From assembly GCF_008807375.1 (NCBI RefSeq), contig NZ_CP043311.1, positions 3,080,001 to 3,144,000 of the forward strand: a stretch of 64,000 bases of DNA, read 5' to 3'. The position numbers were made by a program, and so were the translations under genes. Positions within the stretch are counted from its first letter, which is position 1. Every line of letters starts with the position of its first letter. The notes beneath the pieces are model-generated. The model saw only the letters and a program-made list of their open reading frames with translations. It searched no databases and was not told where the DNA came from. Origin of the DNA: Pseudomonas lalkuanensis (lineage in GTDB: Bacteria > Pseudomonadota > Gammaproteobacteria > Pseudomonadales > Pseudomonadaceae). Shown in pieces: positions 1 through 7,647 of the stretch.

Positions 1-523
1 GCTCGCGGCCATCGATGATCCCGCTATCGCGAAATCGATCATCGTTGGGGATTTCGCTCCCTTCAATCGCCCGCAGTACATGCAGGAACGCCTGCAAGGC
101 CTGAAAGATCCGAAGTCAGCGCAAAAGGTTCGGGAGGCGTTCAACAAGTCGCGGGATGAAATCCTCGCAAACGCCTTCACGCGAGGCTTGCCGCCGTCAT
201 CCAGCTACACCCTGTCTCCCGAGTTCCAGGCAGACATGGCCCGCGGCTGGCAAAACGGGACCCTGACGTCAGCCGATGCGTTCTACCACTATTACTCTCA
301 CTTCACTCGCGATCAGAACGCATTCGAGGCCGATCTGCGCAAGCTGAAGACGCCGGTCAAGGTGATCTGGGGAGAGTGGGACTTCTACATCAAGAAGGAG
401 ATGGGCATCGAGTTGGCTCAAAAGATCAACGCCCCGCTCCAACTGCTTCCCGGCACAGGGCACTACCCGCACCTGCAGACCCCGCAGCAGACGGTGAACG
501 AAGTCCGCGCTGCCTTTCGCTGA
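1..523 (+). CDS. alpha/beta-hydrolase, C-terminal part (5' end outside window)
   Basis: The frame is open from the first bases, so only about the last 173 residues are present. They show the end of an alpha/beta-hydrolase fold. The strand IWGEWDFY carries the usual acidic residue, and the motif GTGHYPH near the C terminus carries the catalytic histidine. The nucleophile elbow must lie upstream of the window. The substrate cannot be told; many relatives are esterases, haloperoxidases or epoxide hydrolases. It runs towards the minus-strand DUF429 gene with only 42 bp between the stops. Confidence 0.8.
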   Translation, partial: LAAIDDPAIAKSIIVGDFAPFNRPQYMQERLQGLKDPKSAQKVREAFNKSRDEILANAFTRGLPPSSSYTLSPEFQADMARGWQNGTLTSADAFYHYYSHFTRDQNAFEADLRKLKTPVKVIWGEWDFYIKKEMGIELAQKINAPLQLLPGTGHYPHLQTPQQTVNEVRAAFR

Positions 524-565
524 ATGGTCGTTTGTGAGGGCGTGCTGATGGCCGACGGCGAATCT

Positions 566-1324
566 TCAGCCATCTGCCGGAACAAAGATCCAGCCTTCCC
601 TCGTGGGAGTTTCCGGGGTGGGCTGGACGAGCTTCTCGGGTTGAAAGTGAAAGAGCCATGCAATCAACGCGCAGGTCAGTGCATCGAACTCATCTGCGTG
701 GTGGAAGCCTTCTGGCCGTTCCGCGTCAGATGATTTCCCCATGCCGTATCGCACATGCAAATCCGCCATCGTGCCAGAGCGCTTGCAGGCGCTGGGATAG
801 GCCTCGATGGCGCGCAGGCGGTTTTGATCCGTCCAGACCCCGCAGGTTTCGATCTGTGGTGCGAAACGCGCCAGCACATGCATCCCCTTGGTGGCCTGGC
901 TGCCGATCATGTCTTTCAGTGCAGATAACGGGCTTAGCCCACGCTCGAAAAGGAAACGCTCGGTGCGGCGGAACAGGTACGGGTTTTCCGATGATCCCTC
1001 GATCGTGTCAGCCGCCTGAGCATTCACCACCAGGTCGATGAAACCCTGAGAAAAGCCCAGCGGCGTGTCGATGGCCAGCACTACGGGTGCCGATTCGAAG
1101 CGATTGGCGTCCAGCCCGCAAAGGCCCAGCAGCCGGGAAATGAAGCCACCTGTATCGGCAGACTGGTTGATGGGACGACGCAGATTGCCTCGCCATGGGC
1201 GACCCAGGAGATTCCGCTGGCTATCGAGCGCAACCAGGGCATCGCGGCTGCTCGGGTTCTTGTCGCAGTTCCATCCGCCGACATCCCAGCCGATGAACAC
1301 CGGGGCCGAAGTATCAGAAGCCAT
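566..1324 (-). CDS. DUF429 family protein (predicted RNase H-like fold)
   Basis: 252 residues. The N-terminal strand FIGWDVGGWN, the segment AIDTPLGFS, the motif EAYPSA and the late helix EFDALTCALIAW match the conserved acidic and glycine-rich blocks of DUF429 proteins. That family is predicted to adopt an RNase H-like nuclease fold, but no substrate is established. The acidic residues in the first strand and in the DEFDA helix are the likely metal ligands (inference). The gene lies 20 bp downstream of the ArsR-type regulator on the same strand and may be co-transcribed with it. Confidence 0.7.
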   Translation of the reverse strand: MASDTSAPVFIGWDVGGWNCDKNPSSRDALVALDSQRNLLGRPWRGNLRRPINQSADTGGFISRLLGLCGLDANRFESAPVVLAIDTPLGFSQGFIDLVVNAQAADTIEGSSENPYLFRRTERFLFERGLSPLSALKDMIGSQATKGMHVLARFAPQIETCGVWTDQNRLRAIEAYPSACKRSGTMADLHVRYGMGKSSDAERPEGFHHADEFDALTCALIAWLFHFQPEKLVQPTPETPTREGWIFVPADG

Positions 1325-1344
1325 GCCTTTCCCCTTTCCCGCCC

Positions 1345-2046
1345 TTAGGCCCCGGACTTACCGGCCAACCCGAAGCTTTTCGACAGGCTCGACAAGCCCT
1401 TGTCCGTCACGCTCAAGGCTCTAGAATCCAGGTGGCGAGTCACCCAGCCGCGTTTGAGCATCAGCTCCAGCAAGGCGGCACCCAGTGCGCCGCCGATATG
1501 GGGCCTGCGCTCGCTCCAGTCCATGCAGGGATAGGCCAGGCGGCGGCGCTGGCGGTTCACCGCGTCGATGTCGATGCCCAGGCGTTCCAGGGCATCGCTG
1601 CCGGTTTCGGTGACGCGGTAGTCGCGGCCTTCGGCTTCGATCCAGTTGGCGTGCAGCAAGGCGTCGTGCACCTGCACGGCGACTTCGCCGGCGCAATGGT
1701 CGTAGCAGGTGCGCGCAAGGCGCAGCACCGAAGGCGTCGAAGGCTGGAACGCCGCTGCGGGCACTCCGGCCAGTTGCAGCAGGCTTTCCAGAGCCTGGGC
1801 CACTTGCGGGTTGGCCAGGCGGTAGTAACGGTGGCGGCCCTGCACGTGGAGTTCCACCAGCCCCTGTTCCAGCAGGCGGGTGAAATGGCCGCTGGCGGTG
1901 GAGGCGCCGATGTCGGCAACGGCGGCGAGTTCCGTGGCAGTACGCGCGTGACCGTCGAGGAGGCTGCAGAGCATCCGTGAGCGCGCGGGGTCAGCGATGG
2001 CGCCGGCCAGAGCGGCGAGATGGTTGTCGGCGGTATCTGCATCCAT
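1345..2046 (-). CDS. ArsR/HTH_20-type transcriptional regulator
   Basis: 233 residues from the ATG at 2046, which has a GGGGAGGG-type ribosome-binding site 8 bp upstream. The open frame extends further upstream but that part has no family resemblance. Residues about 10-85 form a winged helix-turn-helix: DPARSRMLCSLLDGHARTAT, then ELAAVADIGASTASGHFTRL and the wing HVQGRHRYYRL. The C-terminal half, about 140 residues, is longer than in classical ArsR sensors and has no obvious cysteine metal site, so the inducer is unknown. The start faces the nitroreductase region and the gene is probably autoregulated. Confidence 0.75.
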   Translation of the reverse strand: MDADTADNHLAALAGAIADPARSRMLCSLLDGHARTATELAAVADIGASTASGHFTRLLEQGLVELHVQGRHRYYRLANPQVAQALESLLQLAGVPAAAFQPSTPSVLRLARTCYDHCAGEVAVQVHDALLHANWIEAEGRDYRVTETGSDALERLGIDIDAVNRQRRRLAYPCMDWSERRPHIGGALGAALLELMLKRGWVTRHLDSRALSVTDKGLSSLSKSFGLAGKSGA

Positions 2047-2171
2047 GATTCGGCCCTCCCCGAAGTGTCGGTTGTCGGCAGCATCATAATCGGGCTCGAA
2101 CCCCAAGGAGAGTGCCGGATATGGCGTCATCCTTATTTGGCAGAAGTGATCGTCAGCCAGGAAGCAACTAC

Positions 2172-2846
2172 CTACTCGAACCCCCTGAGCACGGCGAACT
2201 CCTCCACCGGAGCGCGTTCGGAGCGCAGGCTGTTCACCGCCGCCGAGCGGTCTGCGTATCCCAGGGCCATGCCGCAGTAGAGCAGCTCGTGCTCCGGCAG
2301 TTCGAAATGCCGGTGCAGGCTTTCCCGGACCATCGCCCAGGCTTCCTGCATGCAGGTCGACAGCCCCTGCTCTTCCGCGGCCAGTGCCAGCGACTGCATG
2401 AACATCCCCATGTGGGCCCACTGGCCGTGGCCCATGGCACGGTCGATGACGAAGAACAGACCCACCGGCGCACCGAAGAACTGGTAGTTGCGCGCCAGTG
2501 CGCGCATCCGCGCGGCCTTGTCTTCACGGGGAATGCCCATCAACCCGTACAGCTCTTCGCCGATCTTGTAACGTCGGGAGCGATAGGGCTCGGCCAGCGC
2601 TTGCGGGTAGATCAGGTGCTCCCCCGCTTCGCCCTCGGGATTCTTCAGCAGGGCTTCCACCGCCAGCCGTTCCACGGCGAGCTTCTCCGCACCGCTCACT
2701 GCAATCACCTTCCACGGCTGCAGGTTGCCTCCCGAGGGTGACCAGCGCGCGGTTTCCAACAGATCCCTGACCTGTTGCGCGGTGACGGGCGCGTCGCTGA
2801 ACGCGCGGACGGAGATACGTTTCTTCAGAAGTTCAGCTACGGACAT
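2172..2846 (-). CDS. nitroreductase family FMN-dependent oxidoreductase
   Basis: 224 residues starting at 2846 (MSVAELLKKRISVRAFSD). The RxSxRxF signature at the N terminus and the SGGNLQPWKV block bind FMN in this family. The conserved C-terminal region includes YCGMALGYAD. Members reduce nitro compounds, quinones or other electrophiles with NAD(P)H in the cytoplasm; the physiological substrate cannot be deduced. It starts only 2 bp after the stop of the diguanylate cyclase gene, so the two are very probably one transcript, an unusual pairing. The track frame extends upstream but overlaps the cyclase reading frame and is spurious there. Confidence 0.85.
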   Translation of the reverse strand: MSVAELLKKRISVRAFSDAPVTAQQVRDLLETARWSPSGGNLQPWKVIAVSGAEKLAVERLAVEALLKNPEGEAGEHLIYPQALAEPYRSRRYKIGEELYGLMGIPREDKAARMRALARNYQFFGAPVGLFFVIDRAMGHGQWAHMGMFMQSLALAAEEQGLSTCMQEAWAMVRESLHRHFELPEHELLYCGMALGYADRSAAVNSLRSERAPVEEFAVLRGFE

Positions 2847-2848
2847 GC

Positions 2849-4348
2849 TCAGGTCTCCACGCGATTGCGTCCTGCCGCCTTGGCCCGATAGAGGGCCCGG
2901 TCGGCGCTTTCGATCAGTTCCAGTTCCCGTCCCGCTGCCTGGGCGCCGTGCACGGTGGCGGTGCCGATGCTGGCGGTGACGCGGCCAAAAGGGCTGGTGC
3001 TGTGCCCGATGCCCAGCGCATTGATGCGTTCGAGCATATGCTCGGCGACGCTCAGGGCGCCCGATGCGTCGGTGTTTGGCAGAATCACGGCCAGTTCCTC
3101 GCCCCCGTAGCGCGCCACCAGATTCCCGGAACGCTTCACGCACTGCTGCAACTGCTCGCCAAAGGCGCGAAGGCATTCATCGCCGGCGATATGGCCGTAG
3201 GTATCGTTGTACCCCTTGAAATGGTCGATATCGATGAGCAGCAGCGACAGCGGCATGCCATCGCGCCCGGCGCGCCTGGATTCGGCCGCGAGTCTCTCGT
3301 CGAAACAGCGCCGGTTGGCCAAACCGGTGAGCTGGTCCTGGGCGGCCAGTATTTCCAGTTGGTGGTTGGCCACCAGCAGATCCTCGCGGGTGGACACCAG
3401 CGAGGCTTCCGCGTCGATGCGGCGCTTGATGTCGAGGATCAGCAAACGGCCGATGGTGACGATGATCGCCAGCAGGGCCAGGACCACGCCTATGGTCAGC
3501 CAGGCCTGGTTCTTCCAGGTCCGCAGTGCTTCGTCCTTGCCCAGCGCCACGGTGGTCACCAGCGGATAGCGATCGCTCTTGCGGAAGGCATAGATTCGCT
3601 CCGTGCCGTCGAGTCCCGACCTGAAGGAGGCGGTGCCCGACGCAACGCCGGAGAAATAACGACGGAAATTCGGCGAGCGGGAGAAATCGTGGCCAACGTC
3701 CTCCTCGCGGTAGGGATAACGGACCAGCAATTGTCCGCCGGTGGTGCTCAGGCTGATGGTGCCCTGCTCGCCGACATCGATCTTTCCGAACAGGCGCAGG
3801 AAACTCTCGATGCCCAGGGCCACGGCGACGACTCCGGCGAAGCGGCCCTCGTGATCGTCAAAGCGCCGGCTCACGGTGAGCACCCAGTCCCCGGTGGAGC
3901 GGCTCTTGATTGGCGGACCGATGAAGATGTCCGGGGAAGGATCATCCCGGTGATGGATGAAGAAGGCGCGGTCGGCGCTGTTGGCCCCTTCCGGTATGTG
4001 GCCGGAGGAAGACATCAGCCAATTGCCATGCGCGTCGTAGATGACCAGGCCGTTGAGCTGGTCCAGCCAGCTTTCCTGGCGTTCGGTCAAATGCTGCAGG
4101 CGTTGCAGATGGGCCGGGCCGCTGCCTTCGGCCTCCAGGCGTTCGATCACGCCGAGGAGCAGCATTGCACTCTGGGTGATGATGCCATCAGCGTAGGTAT
4201 CCAGCGTTTGCGCCAGGTTGAGGTTGTTGGTGTCGATTTCGGCCAGCGTGCGCTCACGTGCCGACCAGACCTGCCAGGCGGTGGCCAGTGACAGCGACAG
4301 GCAAACAACGGACAGCAAGAGTACGGCCAGGCGGATATCACGCTTCAT
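2849..4348 (-). CDS. membrane-bound diguanylate cyclase with PDC/dCache-type periplasmic sensor
   Basis: 499 residues. A transmembrane helix at about 6-26 is followed by a periplasmic region to about 280 with PDC/Cache features (DRAFFIHHRDDPSPDIFIGPP, GDWVLTVSRRF, GVVAVALGIESF). A second transmembrane helix lies at about 283-305 and the GGDEF domain at about 340-499. The active-site signature is YGGEEL, a functional variant of GGDEF, so it should make cyclic-di-GMP. The residues just upstream read KRSGNLVARYGGEEL: the RxxD inhibitory site is RxxN here, suggesting weak product inhibition. The ligand of the sensor domain is unknown. It is the first gene of an operon with the nitroreductase. Confidence 0.9.
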   Translation of the reverse strand: MKRDIRLAVLLLSVVCLSLSLATAWQVWSARERTLAEIDTNNLNLAQTLDTYADGIITQSAMLLLGVIERLEAEGSGPAHLQRLQHLTERQESWLDQLNGLVIYDAHGNWLMSSSGHIPEGANSADRAFFIHHRDDPSPDIFIGPPIKSRSTGDWVLTVSRRFDDHEGRFAGVVAVALGIESFLRLFGKIDVGEQGTISLSTTGGQLLVRYPYREEDVGHDFSRSPNFRRYFSGVASGTASFRSGLDGTERIYAFRKSDRYPLVTTVALGKDEALRTWKNQAWLTIGVVLALLAIIVTIGRLLILDIKRRIDAEASLVSTREDLLVANHQLEILAAQDQLTGLANRRCFDERLAAESRRAGRDGMPLSLLLIDIDHFKGYNDTYGHIAGDECLRAFGEQLQQCVKRSGNLVARYGGEELAVILPNTDASGALSVAEHMLERINALGIGHSTSPFGRVTASIGTATVHGAQAAGRELELIESADRALYRAKAAGRNRVET

Positions 4349-4571
4349 CCAGGCACCACGCGGAAAGTCCAGTTTCCGGACTGCAGGTCCCGCCGCGTTG
4401 AAGGCGCGACGGATCTACATCCCCCTTCCCGTGAACCGGTCCGTCCTGGACCGGTGATCAGGGCTGCCGCGAATTCTACTGTGCCGGGCACAAGACGCAT
4501 TGGCCGATGGGACACCCGTGCCCCAGGTGCGGCAGAAGCTCCAACCCTTGATTCAGACGCCGAATAAAAAA

Positions 4572-4598
4572 ATGGCCGCCTTGGGGCAAGGCGGCCAT
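4572..4598 (-). terminator. intrinsic terminator, minus strand
   Basis: An 11-bp perfect stem (ATGGCCGCCTT with AAGGCGGCCAT, loop GGGGC). On the minus strand it is followed by a run of six U then AUU. On the plus strand no U tract follows. No annotated gene ends here. Confidence 0.8.
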
Positions 4599-4974
4599 GA
4601 ATAAAAACCAAAGGATTGATGAAGCGGAGGCGCCGAATGCAATTCCTGGGGGAGGCGAGGAAGTGCACTCAGCAAAAATCTTCATCGGGAGCAAGTTTAC
4701 CCATTTCACCCCACTACCAAAATCAAACGCCTCGATAGCGACTATCAACATCAATACATGTGTTTCTTTTCCTTGAACTGCTAGCCCGCCCGAAAGATCG
4801 ACCAAAAGAACTCTTGACAATTCCTGAAGAAACCCCTTGGCAAAACAAAGAAACCCCTCTAGTACGCCGATCAGCCCGCCATGCCAACTCACTTCACAAT
4901 GACTTAAAGGCTATTCATGGCCGCCAGAATATTCCGCAATTATTACTGCCATGCAACTTCAGGAAACAAAAAAA

Positions 4975-4996
4975 GGCCACCTCCCAAGAGGTGGCC
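4975..4996 (-). terminator. intrinsic terminator, minus strand
   Basis: A 9-bp perfect stem (GGCCACCTC with GAGGTGGCC, loop CCAA), followed on the minus strand by seven U residues, then GUUU. No protein gene ends here, so it probably ends an untranslated transcript begun within 5000-5320. Confidence 0.8.
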
Positions 4997-5323
4997 CAAG
5001 TCAGAGAGTAACTCGATGAAACATCTGCCATCCGGCGGAGTTGGTTGGCGATTTCATGCCTCATCCAGCACAGAGTAACGACAGGCAGATTTCTTGAATA
5101 TTGATCTCATTGATATTTGAAATTGACACTTACAGTTTTCTAGTTTGAATTCGTCGTGGTAACTGTTTGCGCGCATCGCGCCGGTACAGCCGGCATCCAC
5201 AACAACTAATGATATGAATGGATTTGTCTATCGCACCGTTGAGCATCAAGGCTCGCGGCCATCGATAGTTCCCTCCTTCCTGCCTTCCCAATACCAACAA
5301 AACGACCATCAGGAGCACCCGTG

Positions 5324-6580
5324 ATGCAACTCAATCCCCTGAGCGCCCTGGCGCTGGCGGTTTGCGCCGCCATCAGCCTGCCCGCCCTCGCCAGCGAGCA
5401 GTCCGAATCCAAGGGTTTCGTCGAAGATGCCAGCGCTACCCTGCTGCTGCGCAACGCCTACTTCAACCGTGATTTCAAGGACGGCGCCGCCGACGCCAAG
5501 ACCTGGGGCCAGGGCTTCATCGGCACCTTCGAGTCCGGCTTCACCCAGGGCACCATTGGGTTCGGCGTCGACGCCTACGGTTTGCTCAGCGTGAAACTGG
5601 ACAGCGGTCGCGGCCGCAACTACAGCGCCTTCTTCGACACCGACAGCAACGGCCACCCGGTGGATGACCTCTCCGAAGCCGGTGCGGCGGTGAAACTGCG
5701 CGTCTCCAACACCGTACTGAAATACGGCAACCAGTTCCCCAGCCTGCCCGTGCTGGCCCATGACGACAGCCGCCTGCTGCCCCAGGCCTTCACCGGCACC
5801 CTGCTCACCAGCAAGGAAATCGAGGGGCTGGAACTTAACGTCGGCCGCTTCACCGGCGACAGCCCCATGGGCGACCCGGCGCGCGACCCCAACCACCTGA
5901 AGAGCATCGACGTGGTCGGCGGCAGCTACGCCGTCACCGACGATTTCAGCGTGACGCTGTACCACTCCGACGTGGAAGACATGTTCCGGAAGTACTACGC
6001 CAACCTGAACTACAACATCCCGTTCAATGAACTGCAGGCGCTGAACTTCGACTTCAACATCTACCGCACCAGATACGACGACGGCTCCGTGGCCGCCCTG
6101 GCCTTCGGTGGCGATGGCCAGGACGACCGGAACACCCTGTGGAGCCTGGCGGCCAAGTACAGCATCGGCGCCCACGCCTTCATCGTCGCCCACCAGCGCA
6201 ACACCGGCGACGCCGGCTACGCCTACGACTTCGGCGACGGCGGCAGCACCATCTACGTGGCCAACTCCTACTACTCCGACTTCAACCTGGAAGACGAGCA
6301 GTCCTGGCAGGCCAGTTACGAGCTGGACTTCGGCGCCTACGGCGTACCGGGCCTGACCTACAAGGTCGCCTACGTGCGCGGCACGGACATCGTCGCCGGC
6401 GGCGAGAACGATGGCACCGAGCGGGAGCTGTTCAACCAGTTCAAGTACGTGGTGCAGGACGGCGCGGCCAAGGACCTGTCCTTCAAGCTGCGCAACTCCA
6501 TCTACCGCGCCGACAACCAGGTGGGGCCGGACCTCAACGAAGTGCGCGCCTTCATCGAGTACCCCCTCAGCATCCTCTGA
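5324..6580 (+). CDS. OprD family outer-membrane porin
   Basis: 418 residues from the ATG at 5324. The GTG immediately before it is also possible, but AGGAGC at 5311 is better spaced for the ATG. A signal peptide (LSALALAVCAAISLPALA) precedes a mature protein beginning SEQSESKGFVEDASATLLLRN, the typical OprD-family start (linker, then first strand LLLRNAYFNRDF). GFGVDAYGLLSVKLD and many alternating aromatic strands indicate an 18-stranded beta-barrel, ending in the strand VRAFIEYPLSIL. OprD-type channels take up basic amino acids, dipeptides or aromatic acids; which one is not visible. It appears to be a single-gene unit. The upstream region is AT-rich and 975 bp long. Confidence 0.93.
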   Translation: MQLNPLSALALAVCAAISLPALASEQSESKGFVEDASATLLLRNAYFNRDFKDGAADAKTWGQGFIGTFESGFTQGTIGFGVDAYGLLSVKLDSGRGRNYSAFFDTDSNGHPVDDLSEAGAAVKLRVSNTVLKYGNQFPSLPVLAHDDSRLLPQAFTGTLLTSKEIEGLELNVGRFTGDSPMGDPARDPNHLKSIDVVGGSYAVTDDFSVTLYHSDVEDMFRKYYANLNYNIPFNELQALNFDFNIYRTRYDDGSVAALAFGGDGQDDRNTLWSLAAKYSIGAHAFIVAHQRNTGDAGYAYDFGDGGSTIYVANSYYSDFNLEDEQSWQASYELDFGAYGVPGLTYKVAYVRGTDIVAGGENDGTERELFNQFKYVVQDGAAKDLSFKLRNSIYRADNQVGPDLNEVRAFIEYPLSIL

Positions 6581-6636
6581 TGCGCAAGGTCGCGCCGGCT
6601 CGCCGGTGCGATCTCTCATTCGCCGGGCGGGCTCGC

Positions 6637-6822
6637 CTAGCGCCTGCCGCTCGCCTTGCCAGCCTTCCCTTCCACGGGGCCACGCGCTCGCCGCGACGGC
6701 ACCCGGATCAGCTGGTAGACCAACCGATCGAGCCAGTTGCGCAATCGTGCAATCCAGCCTCGCAGGCCGGTGGGTTTCGGCGGCACCGCCGAATCGGGGC
6801 GAATGGGAGTGATCCTGGCCAT
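6637..6822 (-). CDS. small hypothetical basic protein (61 aa)
   Basis: The frame from the ATG at 6822 encodes MARITPIRPDSAVPPKPTG, then the helix LRGWIARLRNWLDRLVYQLI and a basic tail. An AGAGGG ribosome-binding site sits 8 bp upstream. The helix is amphipathic with regularly spaced W, L and R, so membrane association is possible. I recognise no family. It occupies the gap between the porin and the decayed acetyltransferase gene and is divergent from the latter. It could be spurious. Confidence 0.35.
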   Translation of the reverse strand: MARITPIRPDSAVPPKPTGLRGWIARLRNWLDRLVYQLIRVPSRRARGPVEGKAGKASGRR

Positions 6823-6955
6823 GGCTGTGCCCTCTTCAGACTTCACGCTGATACCATCAACCTGCGCGCGATCCAGCATCCTCGCGTTGATCTGCCGCAA
6901 TCGCAGCGACGTGCCAGCGCTGAGAAACCTTCATTTCGTCGGCTCCCACTGTCTC

Positions 6956-7473
6956 ATGATGCACTCGCCTGTGAGCATTGGGTCGAATCCCTGAAGGACG
7001 GCAGCCATGTCCTGGTCCGCCCCCTGCGTCCGGAAGACCGGGAACGCGAGGTGGAATTCATCCGCAGTCTCTCCCCCGAAACCCGTCACTTCTTCTGCAC
7101 GATCAAGGAAGTCAGTCCGACCTTGCTCGACCACCGGATGAAGGTCGATTACAAGACCAAGATGGCTTATGTCGCCCTGGTATATCGGGACGGCGAGTTG
7201 GTCGAGATCGGCATCAGCCGCTACGCCGCTGCGGAAGATGCGGGCGTGTGCGAATTTGCGGTGACCCTTGCCGACGGTTGGGATGAACCGGGCTTGGGCG
7301 AGGTCCTGCTGCGCCACCTCATCGACTCGGCACACGACAACGGTTGCAAGCGCATGTGCTCCATCGATGCAGTGGCGAACCTGCGGATGCAGCGCCAGGC
7401 CCGAGAGCTGAGATTCAGCGGCCGGTGAGACCCGCGGGAAGCCGCGCAGCTGATCCACGGCCTGGAGATTTGA
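6956..7473 (+). pseudogene. GNAT-type acetyltransferase, degraded (frameshifted start and in-frame stop)
   Basis: From about 6970 the frame reads EHWVESLKDGSHVLVRPL, then PEDREREVEFIRSLSPETRHF and a GNAT core ending GWDEPGLGEVLLRHLIDSAHDN, as in free-standing Pat-type acetyltransferases. Two defects are visible. The only plausible start (ATGATG at 6956) is in the neighbouring frame and hits a stop within 14 codons, so one base was gained or lost near 6970. A TGA at 7426-7428 interrupts the C terminus, but the same frame continues DPREAAQLIHGLEI to a stop at 7471, matching the usual family ending. The gene looks inactive unless these are sequencing errors. Confidence 0.75.
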
Positions 7474-7547
7474 ACCAGGACGCCACCACGTTTCTGGAAC
7501 GCCCGAGGTTCAGCGGCAGGGAAAAAGCGGCTGGTCAAATCGGAAAA

Positions 7548-7616
7548 GGCGCTGTACTTTACGCGCCGGGTGTCGGGTTGCTCATGCGGCCCGACAGGTT
7601 TCATGTGTTGGTCGGG
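7548..7616 (+). promoter_or_regulatory. structured nhaA leader with mutually exclusive stems
   Basis: The 5' region of nhaA holds a small stem (GGCGC at 7548 with GCGCC at 7563). It also has a 7-bp perfect stem TGTCGGG (7571-7577) with CCCGACA (7590-7596). A second GTCGGG at 7611-7616 can pair with the same CCCGAC, so the two pairings exclude each other. The second pairing ends 31 bp before the nhaA start. nhaA genes in several bacteria are preceded by lithium/sodium-responsive RNA motifs. Whether this is such an RNA is not shown by the sequence. Confidence 0.45.
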
Positions 7617-7647
7617 CCGCCGCACAAGCTGCTGAGTATTAGCGACC

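Larger units (their letters stand above)
4349..5323. other. 975-bp AT-rich intergenic region without a supported protein gene
   Basis: Between the divergent cyclase and porin genes lies nearly 1 kb, clearly richer in A and T than the flanks, especially 4680-5180. No frame here looks like a protein. The 138-codon minus frame at 4476-4892 reads straight through a terminator hairpin and has no recognisable domain. Two minus-strand intrinsic terminators (4572-4598 and 4975-4996) imply that short transcripts run leftwards from about 5300 and from about 4970. Neither has a protein gene, so small RNAs are possible. Confidence 0.6.

Noticed and set aside
2047..2421. N-terminal extension of the ArsR-type protein to 358 aa
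   Set aside because: The extra 125 residues look like a shadow of the nitroreductase, and a strong ribosome-binding site precedes the internal ATG at 2046.
4476..4892. 138-codon minus frame in the AT-rich gap
   Set aside because: It passes straight through the hairpin and U tract of a terminator and has no family likeness.
1..5266. 16-bp exact match GCTCGCGGCCATCGAT at 1 and 5251
   Set aside because: A match of this length is expected about once by chance in a 64-kb window, and flanking bases diverge at once.
5000..5320. Open frames read as proteins in the porin upstream region
   Set aside because: Short and without signal, domain or ribosome-binding site; a small RNA is the more sensible reading.
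6139..7428. 429-codon plus frame joining the porin region to a GNAT domain
   Set aside because: Its first two thirds are a frame shadow of the porin and noncoding sequence; only the last 155 codons are GNAT-like, and they belong to the degraded gene.
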